Shown in pieces: positions 47,401 through 56,193 of a stretch of 64,000 nt of DNA. The notes below the pieces were generated by a model. That model was not told the origin of the DNA, did no database searches, and was given only the letters and a program-made list of their open reading frames with translations. Each line of letters starts with the position of its first letter. Position 1 is the first letter of the stretch. A program made the translations under genes and the position numbers. The DNA is from Polynucleobacter sp. AP-Titi-500A-B4 (GTDB taxonomy: Bacteria; Pseudomonadota; Gammaproteobacteria; Burkholderiales; Burkholderiaceae). Location: assembly GCF_018688095.1 (NCBI RefSeq), contig NZ_CP061311.1, positions 1 through 64,000 on the forward strand, read 5' to 3'.

Positions 47401-48561
47401 AAACTGTTGGTTGGCAAGGTTGCTAACGGCGGTCCTAAGAAATTAGCTAAAGGCACCAAGATCGACAAGGATTACCTTGCTGATTTAGATAAATACCATT
47501 GGTTCGATATTCGTCCAGCAGATGATGAGGTTGCTTCACAAGTCGAGGCGATCAAATCTTCTATCGAAGCGAAACGCAAACAGTTTGATGAAGCTTTTGA
47601 AGAGAAGCGCACCAAACTTACTCAGGGTGATGATTTGCAGCCTGGCGTAACGAAGATGGTTAAGGTTTACTTGGCGGTGAAGCGTCGCTTACAGCCCGGT
47701 GACAAGATGGCTGGTCGTCACGGTAACAAAGGCGTGGTTTCTAAAATCGCTCCAGCGGAAGACATGCCATTTATGGCTGACGGCCGCCCTGTTGACATCG
47801 TCTTGAACCCATTGGGCGTTCCTTCTCGTATGAACGTTGGTCAGATCTTGGAAACCCACTTAGGTTGGGCTGCTCAAGGTATTGGTAAGCGTATCGATGA
47901 GATGGTTCGTGAGCAGGCTAAGGTTGCTGAACTGCGTAAGTTCTTCAAACAGCTTTACAACGAGACCGGTCGCATTGAAGACATCGACAACTTCTCTGAT
48001 GAGCAAATTACTGTTTTGGCTGAGAATCTCCGCCAAGGCTTGCCATTTGCAACACCAGTGTTTGACGGTGCTACAGAGGCGGAAATCGGTCGCATGCTCG
48101 AATTGGCTTATCCAGAAGATGTTGCTAAATCTTTGAAGATGACCCCATCACGTCAGCAAATGATTTTGTGCGACGGTCGAACTGGCGATCAGTTTGAGCG
48201 TCCAGTCACTGTTGGCGTAATGCACGTCTTGAAACTCCACCACTTGGTCGATGACAAGATGCATGCTCGTTCAACTGGACCTTACTCTTTGGTAACGCAA
48301 CAGCCATTGGGCGGTAAAGCTCAGTTCGGTGGTCAGCGCTTTGGTGAGATGGAAGTCTGGGCCCTCGAAGCATACGGTGCTTCATATGTCTTGCAGGAAA
48401 TGCTGACAGTGAAGTCCGATGACGTCGCAGGCCGTACCAAGGTTTACGAAAACATCGTCAAGGGCGAGCACACGATTGATGCTGGCATGCCCGAATCCTT
48501 CAACGTGCTGGTAAAAGAAATCCGTTCGTTGGGTATTGACATTGACATGGAGCGCAACTGA
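44461..48561 (+). CDS. rpoB: DNA-directed RNA polymerase subunit beta
   Basis: RpoB forms, with RpoC, the catalytic cleft of RNA polymerase. The start is the ATG of [18 protein letters not shown], which follows GGAG; a longer open frame from 44404 is not used. The product is 1366 residues. The rifampicin region [23 protein letters not shown] near residue 520 is wild type by comparison with E. coli (S, Q, D, H, R at the usual positions). The ending [21 protein letters not shown] and the [10 protein letters not shown] block near 1080 are also intact. It lies 1 base before rpoC. Confidence 0.98.
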   Translation: [1366 protein letters not shown]

Positions 48562-48562
48562 T

Positions 48563-51500
48563 ATGAAAGCATTGCTCGATTTATTTAAGCAAACGCAGGG
48601 TGATGAGCAGTTTGATGTCATCAAGATTGGCCTTGCATCTCCTGAGAAAATTCGCTCATGGTCTTTTGGTGAAGTACGCAAGCCAGAAACTATCAACTAT
48701 CGGACTTTTAAGCCCGAGCGTGATGGCTTGTTCTGCGCCAAGATTTTTGGACCAACTAAAGACTACGAGTGCTTATGCGGCAAGTACAAGCGCTTAAAGT
48801 TCCGTGGCGTAATCTGCGAGAAGTGTGGTGTTGAAGTTACTCTCGCTAAGGTGCGTCGTGAGCGCATGGGTCACATTGAGTTGGCAGCCCCTGTAGCGCA
48901 CATCTGGTTCTTGAAGTCCCTGCCATCCCGTTTGGGTATGGTTCTCGATATGACATTGCGTGATATCGAGCGTGTTCTTTACTTTGAAGCATATGTAGTC
49001 GTTGATCCTGGCATGACTCCTGAGGGTGCAATGAAGCGCGGTCAGATCATGTCTGAAGATGAATACATCGCTAAGACTGAAGAGTATGGTGACGGTGCAT
49101 TTACTGCCATCATGGGCGCGGAAGGCATTCGTGATCTCTTGCGTTCGATTGATATCGATCGTGAAGTAGAGACTATTCGTGCTGAATTGAAAGCCACTGG
49201 TAGCGATGCCAAGATCAAGAAATACGCTAAGCGCTTAAAAGTGCTCGAAGCGTTCCAGACTTCAGGCATCAAGCCTGACTGGATGATCATGGAAGTGTTG
49301 CCAGTATTGCCGCCTGAATTGCGCCCATTGGTGCCATTGGATGGCGGCCGCTTTGCTACTTCTGATTTGAACGACCTCTATCGTCGTGTAATCAACCGTA
49401 ACAACCGTTTGAAGCGTTTGTTAGAGTTGCGCGCACCAGAGATCATCGTTCGTAACGAAAAACGCATGTTGCAAGAAGCGGTTGACTCATTACTCGACAA
49501 CGGTCGTCGCGGTAAGGCTATGACTGGCGCTAACAAGCGTCCTCTCAAGTCCTTGGCTGAGATGATTAAAGGTAAGAGCGGTCGTTTCCGTCAGAACTTG
49601 TTGGGTAAACGCGTTGACTACTCTGGTCGTTCAGTCATCGTGGTTGGTCCTACATTGAAATTGCATCAGTGCGGATTACCAAAATTGATGGCCTTGGAAT
49701 TATTCAAGCCATTCATTTTCAACAAGCTTGAGACTTTGGGTATCGCAACCACGATTAAGGCTGCGAAGAAAGAAGTTGAAAGCCAGACTCCAATCGTTTG
49801 GGACATTCTCGAAGAAGTGATTCGTGAACATCCAATCATGTTGAACCGTGCGCCTACATTGCACCGTCTCGGTATTCAAGCTTTCGAGCCAATGCTGATT
49901 GAAGGTAAGGCAATCCAATTGCACCCATTAGTCTGCGCGGCATTTAACGCGGACTTTGACGGCGACCAAATGGCGGTTCACGTTCCTTTGTCGCTCGAAG
50001 CGCAAATGGAAGCACGTACATTGATGTTGGCTTCGAACAACGTATTGTTCCCAGCCAACGGCGAACCATCGATCGTTCCTTCGCAGGACGTGGTGTTGGG
50101 TCTGTACTACGCTACACGTGACAAGATCAACGGTAAAGGCGAGGGCATGGTTTTCGCCAACATTACTGAAGTAGTTCGCGCTTACGAAGCAGGTCAAGTT
50201 GAATTGGCTTCTCGTGTTGCTGTGCGTATTACTGAGTATGAGATCGTGGATAAGAAGGCAGAAGGCGATGCGCGTTTTGCTGAAAAGACCAAGATTTATC
50301 AAACATCAGTTGGCCGTGCAATCTTGTCTGAGATTTTGCCTAAAGGCATGTCTTTCGAGGAAATTAACAAGCCTTTGAAGAAAAAAGAAATCTCACGTTT
50401 GATCAACACATCATTCCGTAAGTGCGGTTTGCGTGAAACAGTGATTTTTGCTGATCGTCTCTTGCAGTCTGGTTTCCGTTTGGCGACCAACGCTGGTATT
50501 TCTGTCGCAATTGACGATATGTTGATCCCAACTTCTAAAGAGCGCATCATCACCGAAGCTTCCGCCAAGGTTAAAGAGTATGACAAGCAATTCATGTCGG
50601 GTCTCGTAACCAATCAAGAACGTTACAACAACGTGGTTGATATTTGGGGCGCCGCAGGCGACCAAGTTGGTAAGGCGATGATGGATGAGTTGTCACACGT
50701 TGACGTACTCGACCGTAACGGCAAGACTGTTCGCCAAGAATCCTTTAATTCTATCTACATGATGGCGGATTCTGGTGCACGTGGATCTGCAGCGCAGATT
50801 CGTCAGTTGGCTGGTATGCGTGGTTTGATGGCTAAGCCTGATGGCTCAATCATTGAAACCCCAATTACTGCGAACTTCCGTGAAGGTTTGAACGTGTTGC
50901 AGTACTTCATTTCAACCCACGGTGCTCGTAAAGGTCTAGCTGATACAGCGTTGAAGACGGCGAACTCTGGTTACTTGACACGTCGTTTATGCGACGTAAC
51001 TCAAGACCTCGTGGTTATTGAAGAAGATTGCGGCGCAACTTCTGGCGTAACGATGAAGGCGCTTGTTGAGGGCGGCGAAATTATCGAAGCATTGCGCGAT
51101 CGTATTTTGGGTCGTGTATGTATCGGTGACATCGTTCACCCTGACACACAAGAAGTTATCGTTCCGAATGACACCTTGCTCGATGAAGATCATGTTGATC
51201 AAATCGTTGCATTGGGTATCGATGAAGTTAAAGTTCGCACAGTATTGTCTTGCTTAACTCGCTTTGGCTTGTGCGCTAAGTGCTACGGACGTGATCTAGG
51301 TCGCGGTGGTTTGGTAAACGTTGGTGAAGCAGTGGGCGTTATCGCTGCTCAGTCCATCGGTGAGCCAGGCACACAGTTGACTATGCGTACCTTCCACATC
51401 GGTGGTGCAGCGTCACGTGCTTTGGTTGCAAGTAATATCGAAGCTAAATCGAACGGTGCATTGAAGTTCTCTGGCACGATGCGTGTTGTGAAGAACGCGA

Positions 51501-52825
51501 AGGGTGAACAGATCGTGATTTCACGTTCCGGTGAAGCCTTGATCGTTGATGAAAACGGTCGTGAGCGCGAGCGTCATAAAGTGCCTTACGGCGCAACTCT
51601 CTTGTTGAAAGAAGATGCAGCTGTTAAGGCTGGCGCAAGCTTGGCGACTTGGGATCCTTTAACACGTCCGATTATTTCTGAATATGCTGGTATCGCTCGC
51701 TTCGACAATGTCGAAGAGGGTGTAACTGTTGCCAAGCAGGTTGACGAAGTTACCGGCCTTTCCACTTTAGTGGTGATTGACGGTAAACGTCGTTCTGCTG
51801 CAAGCAAAGGCGTTCGCCCAATGATCAACTTAGTTGATGAGAAGGGTAACGAAGTCATGATCGCCGGCACTGATCATCCAGTAAACATTGGCCTACAAGT
51901 TGGCGCTTTGATTACTGTTAAGGACGGTCAAAAAGTCGAAGTTGGTGAAGTATTGGCGCGTATTCCAATCGAATCCCAGAAGACTCGCGACATTACCGGT
52001 GGTTTGCCACGTGTTGCAGAATTGTTCGAAGCACGTTCACCAAAAGATGCAGCGGTATTGGCGAAAGTGACTGGAACTGTTTCCTTCGGTAAAGAAACCA
52101 AAGGTAAACAGCGTTTGGTCATTACCGATATGGATGGTGAAGCCAATGAATTCTTGATTCCTAAAGAGAAGCAAGTGCTTGTTCATGACGGTCAAGTTGT
52201 GAACAAGGGCGAGATGATTGTGGAAGGCCCTGCTGATCCACATGACATCTTGACTCTTAAAGGTATCGAAGAGTTGGCTATCTACATCGTTGACGAAGTC
52301 CAAGACGTTTATCGTCTCCAGGGTGTGAAGATCAATGACAAGCACATTGAGGTGATCGTGCGTCAGATGTTACGTCGTGTTCAGGTAACTGATCCAGGCG
52401 ATACATCTTTCATCACTGGTGAGCAAGTTGAGCGTTCTAAGCTGTATGACGCAAACGATGCTGTGATTGCCCAAGGCAAGCACCCAGCTCAGTTCGACAA
52501 CATTTTGCTTGGCATTACTAAGGCATCTTTGTCGACCGACAGCTTCATTTCCGCGGCTTCTTTCCAGGAAACCACCCGTGTATTGACCGAAGCCGCAATT
52601 ATGGGCAAGACCGATACACTCCGTGGCCTCAAGGAAAACGTCATTATTGGTCGTCTGATCCCTGCAGGTACCGGCTTGTCTTACCGCCGTGCACGCAAGG
52701 TCAGAGAGCAATTCGAGCGTGATCGCGCTCAAATGATTGCCGCCGAAGAGGAAGCATTGGCTAACGCCCCTGTGGAAATAGAGGCTGAAGTCGTTGCTCC
52801 TACTGGGGAGGCTGATCCGAGCTAA
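48563..52825 (+). CDS. rpoC: DNA-directed RNA polymerase subunit beta'
   Basis: RpoC carries the active-site magnesium of RNA polymerase. The start is the ATG of MKALLDLFKQTQGDEQFD, one base after rpoB; a reading frame from 48536 inside rpoB is not used. The product is 1420 residues. Landmarks are the zinc-binding CLCGKYKRLKFRGVICEKCGVEVT region near residue 70, NADFDGDQMAVHVPLS near 462, with the three catalytic aspartates, the trigger loop and bridge helix regions, and a second zinc site CLTRFGLCAKCYGRDLG near 898. A strong terminator follows within 11 bases of the stop. Confidence 0.98.
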   Translation: MKALLDLFKQTQGDEQFDVIKIGLASPEKIRSWSFGEVRKPETINYRTFKPERDGLFCAKIFGPTKDYECLCGKYKRLKFRGVICEKCGVEVTLAKVRRERMGHIELAAPVAHIWFLKSLPSRLGMVLDMTLRDIERVLYFEAYVVVDPGMTPEGAMKRGQIMSEDEYIAKTEEYGDGAFTAIMGAEGIRDLLRSIDIDREVETIRAELKATGSDAKIKKYAKRLKVLEAFQTSGIKPDWMIMEVLPVLPPELRPLVPLDGGRFATSDLNDLYRRVINRNNRLKRLLELRAPEIIVRNEKRMLQEAVDSLLDNGRRGKAMTGANKRPLKSLAEMIKGKSGRFRQNLLGKRVDYSGRSVIVVGPTLKLHQCGLPKLMALELFKPFIFNKLETLGIATTIKAAKKEVESQTPIVWDILEEVIREHPIMLNRAPTLHRLGIQAFEPMLIEGKAIQLHPLVCAAFNADFDGDQMAVHVPLSLEAQMEARTLMLASNNVLFPANGEPSIVPSQDVVLGLYYATRDKINGKGEGMVFANITEVVRAYEAGQVELASRVAVRITEYEIVDKKAEGDARFAEKTKIYQTSVGRAILSEILPKGMSFEEINKPLKKKEISRLINTSFRKCGLRETVIFADRLLQSGFRLATNAGISVAIDDMLIPTSKERIITEASAKVKEYDKQFMSGLVTNQERYNNVVDIWGAAGDQVGKAMMDELSHVDVLDRNGKTVRQESFNSIYMMADSGARGSAAQIRQLAGMRGLMAKPDGSIIETPITANFREGLNVLQYFISTHGARKGLADTALKTANSGYLTRRLCDVTQDLVVIEEDCGATSGVTMKALVEGGEIIEALRDRILGRVCIGDIVHPDTQEVIVPNDTLLDEDHVDQIVALGIDEVKVRTVLSCLTRFGLCAKCYGRDLGRGGLVNVGEAVGVIAAQSIGEPGTQLTMRTFHIGGAASRALVASNIEAKSNGALKFSGTMRVVKNAKGEQIVISRSGEALIVDENGRERERHKVPYGATLLLKEDAAVKAGASLATWDPLTRPIISEYAGIARFDNVEEGVTVAKQVDEVTGLSTLVVIDGKRRSAASKGVRPMINLVDEKGNEVMIAGTDHPVNIGLQVGALITVKDGQKVEVGEVLARIPIESQKTRDITGGLPRVAELFEARSPKDAAVLAKVTGTVSFGKETKGKQRLVITDMDGEANEFLIPKEKQVLVHDGQVVNKGEMIVEGPADPHDILTLKGIEELAIYIVDEVQDVYRLQGVKINDKHIEVIVRQMLRRVQVTDPGDTSFITGEQVERSKLYDANDAVIAQGKHPAQFDNILLGITKASLSTDSFISAASFQETTRVLTEAAIMGKTDTLRGLKENVIIGRLIPAGTGLSYRRARKVREQFERDRAQMIAAEEEALANAPVEIEAEVVAPTGEADPS

Positions 52826-52835
52826 TTTGGTAATT

Positions 52836-52858
52836 CTGGCCAGAAATGGCCAGTTTTT
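52836..52858 (+). terminator. rpoBC terminator
   Basis: CTGGCCA at 52836-52842 and TGGCCAG at 52847-52853 with a GAAA tetraloop, followed by TTTTT. A textbook intrinsic terminator 10 bases after the rpoC stop. Confidence 0.93.
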
Positions 52859-52868
52859 CCCGTTGAGG

Positions 52869-52897
52869 TTGACGGGAGGAGCTGGCCAAGCTAGAAT
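52869..52897 (+). promoter_or_regulatory. str operon promoter (rpsL-rpsG-fusA-tuf)
   Basis: TTGACG at 52869-52874 (5/6 to the -35 consensus) and TAGAAT at 52892-52897 (5/6 to the -10) are separated by exactly 17 bases. They lie right after the rpoBC terminator and about 105 bases before rpsL. Similar TAGAAT boxes occur before rplC and rplN. Confidence 0.75.
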
Positions 52898-53001
52898 GCT
52901 GAGTTCTACTGATTCAGAAGAGGGTCTTTTTGACCTAGAAATTCTCTAAGTCATTGATTTTCTTGAAGAAAGCAACAAAGAAGTACTAACCGAGCTATTT
53001 T

Positions 53002-53382
53002 ATGCCAACAATTAATCAATTATTACGCAAGCCAAGAACAAGGCTTACCGTTAAAAGCAAGAGCCCTGCGCTGCAAAACAGCCCGCAGCGCCGTGGTGTG
53101 TGTACACGTGTGTACACCACTACTCCTAAAAAGCCTAACTCTGCGCTCCGTAAAGTAGCCAAAGTTCGCTTAACCAATGGTTTTGAAGTGATTTCATACA
53201 TTGGCGGTGAAGGCCATAACCTCCAGGAACACTCAGTAGTGTTGATCCGTGGTGGTCGTGTAAAAGACTTGCCAGGTGTGCGTTATCACATCGTTCGCGG
53301 TTCTTTGGATTTACAAGGCGTTAAAGATCGTAAGCAAGCCCGTTCTAAATACGGTGCGAAGCGTGCTAAGAAAGCTGCTTAA
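53002..53382 (+). CDS. rpsL: 30S ribosomal protein S12
   Basis: S12 sits at the decoding centre. The 126-residue protein starts PTINQLLRKPRTRLTVKSKSPAL and has the two streptomycin-related lysines in their wild-type context, TPKKPNSALRKVAKVRL (K43 in E. coli numbering) and RGGRVKDLPGVRYHIVRG (K88). It ends in a basic tail RSKYGAKRAKKAA. It is the first gene of the str operon and is followed by a structured gap of 174 bases before rpsG. Confidence 0.98.
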   Translation: MPTINQLLRKPRTRLTVKSKSPALQNSPQRRGVCTRVYTTTPKKPNSALRKVAKVRLTNGFEVISYIGGEGHNLQEHSVVLIRGGRVKDLPGVRYHIVRGSLDLQGVKDRKQARSKYGAKRAKKAA

Positions 53383-53465
53383 TTTTTAATAGTTAAGTAG
53401 TTGTAGTTTTGTAGTCAGTAATTTGCAGTGAGTCATTTTTTGTCAGACTTAAAAGACAAGTAAGT

Positions 53466-53533
53466 GGTTGTTCCGTCTAGGAATTTTCTTGGATAGTAGG
53501 ACAACCGGAGCGGGTGGTTCGTGTGAATCGCCC
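53466..53533 (+). promoter_or_regulatory. Two hairpins in the rpsL-rpsG gap (candidate S7 control site)
   Basis: GGTTGT at 53466-53471 pairs with ACAACC at 53501-53506 (extended by CC/GG with a one-base bulge). GGGTGGTTC at 53512-53520 pairs with GAATCGCCC at 53525-53533, with two G-U pairs and loop GTGT. The AAGGAG of rpsG follows 12 bases later. In E. coli, S7 represses its own synthesis by binding this intercistronic region; here that is inference. Confidence 0.5.
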
Positions 53534-53556
53534 CTAACTGAACTGAAGGAGTAGTT

Positions 53557-54027
53557 ATGCCACGTCGTCGTGAAGTTCCCAAAAGGGAAATTTTGCCGGA
53601 TCCAAAATTCGGCAATGTAGAAGTAGCTAAATTTATGAACGTCCTGATGTTGGACGGCAAGAAATCGGTTGCAGAGCGTATCGTTTATGGTGCCTTTGAT
53701 CACATCGAGAAAAAAGCAAACAAAGAACCACTCGAAATTTTTTCAACAGCCATGGGCAACGTTAAGCCAATGGTTGAGGTAAAGAGCCGTCGTGTTGGTG
53801 GCGCTAACTATCAAGTTCCTGTTGAAGTTCGTCCATCACGTCGTTCCGCCTTGGCAATGCGCTGGTTGCGCGAAGCCGCTAAGAAGCGCGGCGAAAAATC
53901 CATGGCTCAACGTTTGGCCAACGAATTATTAGAAGCTGCTGAAGGTCGTGGCGGCGCAATGAAGAAGCGTGAAGAAGTTCACCGTATGGCAGAAGCTAAT
54001 AAAGCTTTCTCACATTTCCGCTTCTAA
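53557..54027 (+). CDS. rpsG: 30S ribosomal protein S7
   Basis: S7 nucleates assembly of the 30S head and lines the exit site. The 156-residue protein starts PRRREVPKREILPDPKFGNVEVAKFMNVLMLDGKKSVAERIVYGA, the conserved N-terminal rRNA-binding part, and has NVKPMVEVKSRRVGGANYQVPVEVRPSRR near residues 65-93 and the C-terminal KREEVHRMAEANKAFSHFRF. A strong AAGGAG precedes its ATG. It is in the normal str order before fusA, with 27 bases between. Confidence 0.98.
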   Translation: MPRRREVPKREILPDPKFGNVEVAKFMNVLMLDGKKSVAERIVYGAFDHIEKKANKEPLEIFSTAMGNVKPMVEVKSRRVGGANYQVPVEVRPSRRSALAMRWLREAAKKRGEKSMAQRLANELLEAAEGRGGAMKKREEVHRMAEANKAFSHFRF

Positions 54028-54054
54028 TCCAATAGTTAAGAAAAGGCACTAACA

Positions 54055-56157
54055 GTGGCACGTAAAACCCCCATCGACAAATACCGCAATATTGGTATTT
54101 CTGCGCATATTGACGCAGGTAAGACAACAACTACAGAACGCGTTTTGTTCTACACCGGCGTTAATCACAAGATCGGTGAAGTGCATGACGGCGCAGCTAC
54201 CATGGACTGGATGGAGCAAGAGCAAGAGCGTGGTATCACCATTACTTCTGCTGCTACCACCACTTTCTGGAAGGGTATGGCAGGCAATATGCCTGAGCAC
54301 CGTATCAACATTATTGATACACCAGGACACGTAGACTTCACTATTGAAGTTGAGCGCTCAATGCGCGTGTTGGATGGTGCTTGTATGGTTTACTGTGCGG
54401 TGGGTGGAGTACAGCCACAATCTGAAACTGTTTGGCGTCAGGCAAATAAGTATCAAGTTCCCCGTTTGGCGTTCGTTAATAAGATGGACCGCACTGGCGC
54501 GAACTTCTTCAAGGTCTACGACCAAATGAAGACTCGCCTCAAGGCAAACCCAATCTTGATCCAGATTCCTATCGGTGCTGAAGAAAATTTCAAAGGCGTT
54601 GTGGATTTGGTAAAAATGAAGGCCATCTACTGGGATGAGGCTTCACAAGGCACTAAATTTACTTACGAAGATATTCCTGCTGAATTGCAAGCATCTGCTG
54701 AAGAGTGGCGCGAGAAAATGCTCGAAGCTGCTGCAGAGAGCTCAGAAGAGTTGATGGAAAAATATCTCGGCGGCGAAGGCTTGACCGAAGAAGAAATTAA
54801 AGGCGCATTGCGTCAACGTACTATCGCCAATGAAATCGTTCCAATGTTGTGCGGAACTGCTTTCAAAAACAAAGGCGTTCAGGCGATGTTGGATGCAGTA
54901 GTTGAGTTGTTGCCATCCCCATTAGATGTTCCGCCGGTTCCATGTGAATTGGAAGATGGTTCACCTGCTACTCGTGAAGCATCTGACAGCGCGAAGTTTT
55001 CTGCATTGGCATTTAAGATCATGACTGACCCATTTGTTGGCCAGCTCATCTTCTTCCGCGTTTACTCAGGCGTAATGAAGTCTGGCGACACTATCTACAA
55101 CCCAATTAAGGGCAAGAAAGAGCGTGTTGGTCGTTTGTTGCAGATGCATGCAAACCAACGTGAAGAAATTAAAGAAGTTTACGCGGGCGATATCGCTGCA
55201 GCAGTTGGTCTGAAAGATGCAACTACTGGCGAAACATTGTGTGATCCAGATAGCATCGTTATTTTGGAGCGCATGGTATTCCCAGAGCCAGTAATCTCAC
55301 AAGCTGTTGAGCCAAAGACAAAAGCTGACCAAGAAAAAATGGGTCTTGCTTTGAATCGCTTGGCACAAGAAGATCCTTCTTTCCGTGTGAAGACTGACGA
55401 AGAATCAGGCCAGACAATTATTTCCGGAATGGGCGAGCTTCACTTGGAAATTTTGGTTGATCGTATGAAGCGTGAGTTCAGCGTTGAAGCAACGGTTGGT
55501 AAGCCACAAGTTGCATACCGCGAAACAATCCGCAAGGTTTGCGAAGAGATTGAAGGTAAATTCGTTAAGCAGTCTGGTGGTCGCGGTCAGTATGGCCACG
55601 TAGTGCTTAAGCTTGAGCCACAAGCTCCTGGTAAAGGTTTTGAATTCGTTGACGCTATTAAAGGCGGTGTGGTTCCACGTGAATACATCCCTGCAGTAGA
55701 AAAAGGTATTGTTGAAACATTGAATTCTGGTGTATTGGCTGGCTATCCAGTGGTTGATATCAAAGCAACCCTGTTCTTCGGTTCATACCATGACGTTGAC
55801 TCCAACGAAAACGCATTTAAGATGGCAGGCTCAATGGCGTTCAAGGACGGTATGCGCAAAGCATCTCCAGTATTGCTTGAACCAATGATGGCTGTTGAAG
55901 TAGAAACACCGGAAGATTTCATGGGTAACGTAATGGGTGACCTCTCATCCCGTCGCGGTATTTTGCAAGGTATGGATGACATTCCAGGCGGCGGGAAGAT
56001 CGTACGTGCTGAAGTGCCATTGGCAGAGATGTTTGGTTACTCAACTGGCTTGCGCTCGTTGACCCAAGGTCGTGCTACCTACACCATGGAATTTAAGCAT
56101 TATTCCGAAGCACCTAAGAACGTTGCTGAAGCAGTTATGGCTGCTAAAGCGAAGTAA
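54055..56157 (+). CDS. fusA: Elongation factor G
   Basis: EF-G drives tRNA-mRNA translocation by GTP hydrolysis. The 700-residue protein starts with GTG and has GTPase motifs NIGISAHIDAGKTTTTERVLFYTG (residues 11-34 in outline), QEQERGITITSAATTTFW near 61, DTPGHVDFTIEVERSMRVLDG near 90 and NKMDRTGANFF near 142. The later domains follow with MGELHLEILVDRM near 460 and GRATYTMEFKHY near the end. It is the long-form canonical EF-G, 27 bases after rpsG and 49 before tuf. Confidence 0.98.
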   Translation: MARKTPIDKYRNIGISAHIDAGKTTTTERVLFYTGVNHKIGEVHDGAATMDWMEQEQERGITITSAATTTFWKGMAGNMPEHRINIIDTPGHVDFTIEVERSMRVLDGACMVYCAVGGVQPQSETVWRQANKYQVPRLAFVNKMDRTGANFFKVYDQMKTRLKANPILIQIPIGAEENFKGVVDLVKMKAIYWDEASQGTKFTYEDIPAELQASAEEWREKMLEAAAESSEELMEKYLGGEGLTEEEIKGALRQRTIANEIVPMLCGTAFKNKGVQAMLDAVVELLPSPLDVPPVPCELEDGSPATREASDSAKFSALAFKIMTDPFVGQLIFFRVYSGVMKSGDTIYNPIKGKKERVGRLLQMHANQREEIKEVYAGDIAAAVGLKDATTGETLCDPDSIVILERMVFPEPVISQAVEPKTKADQEKMGLALNRLAQEDPSFRVKTDEESGQTIISGMGELHLEILVDRMKREFSVEATVGKPQVAYRETIRKVCEEIEGKFVKQSGGRGQYGHVVLKLEPQAPGKGFEFVDAIKGGVVPREYIPAVEKGIVETLNSGVLAGYPVVDIKATLFFGSYHDVDSNENAFKMAGSMAFKDGMRKASPVLLEPMMAVEVETPEDFMGNVMGDLSSRRGILQGMDDIPGGGKIVRAEVPLAEMFGYSTGLRSLTQGRATYTMEFKHYSEAPKNVAEAVMAAKAK

Positions 56158-56193
56158 TTTATCCACATTAATTTTGAATATTGACTAGCTAAG

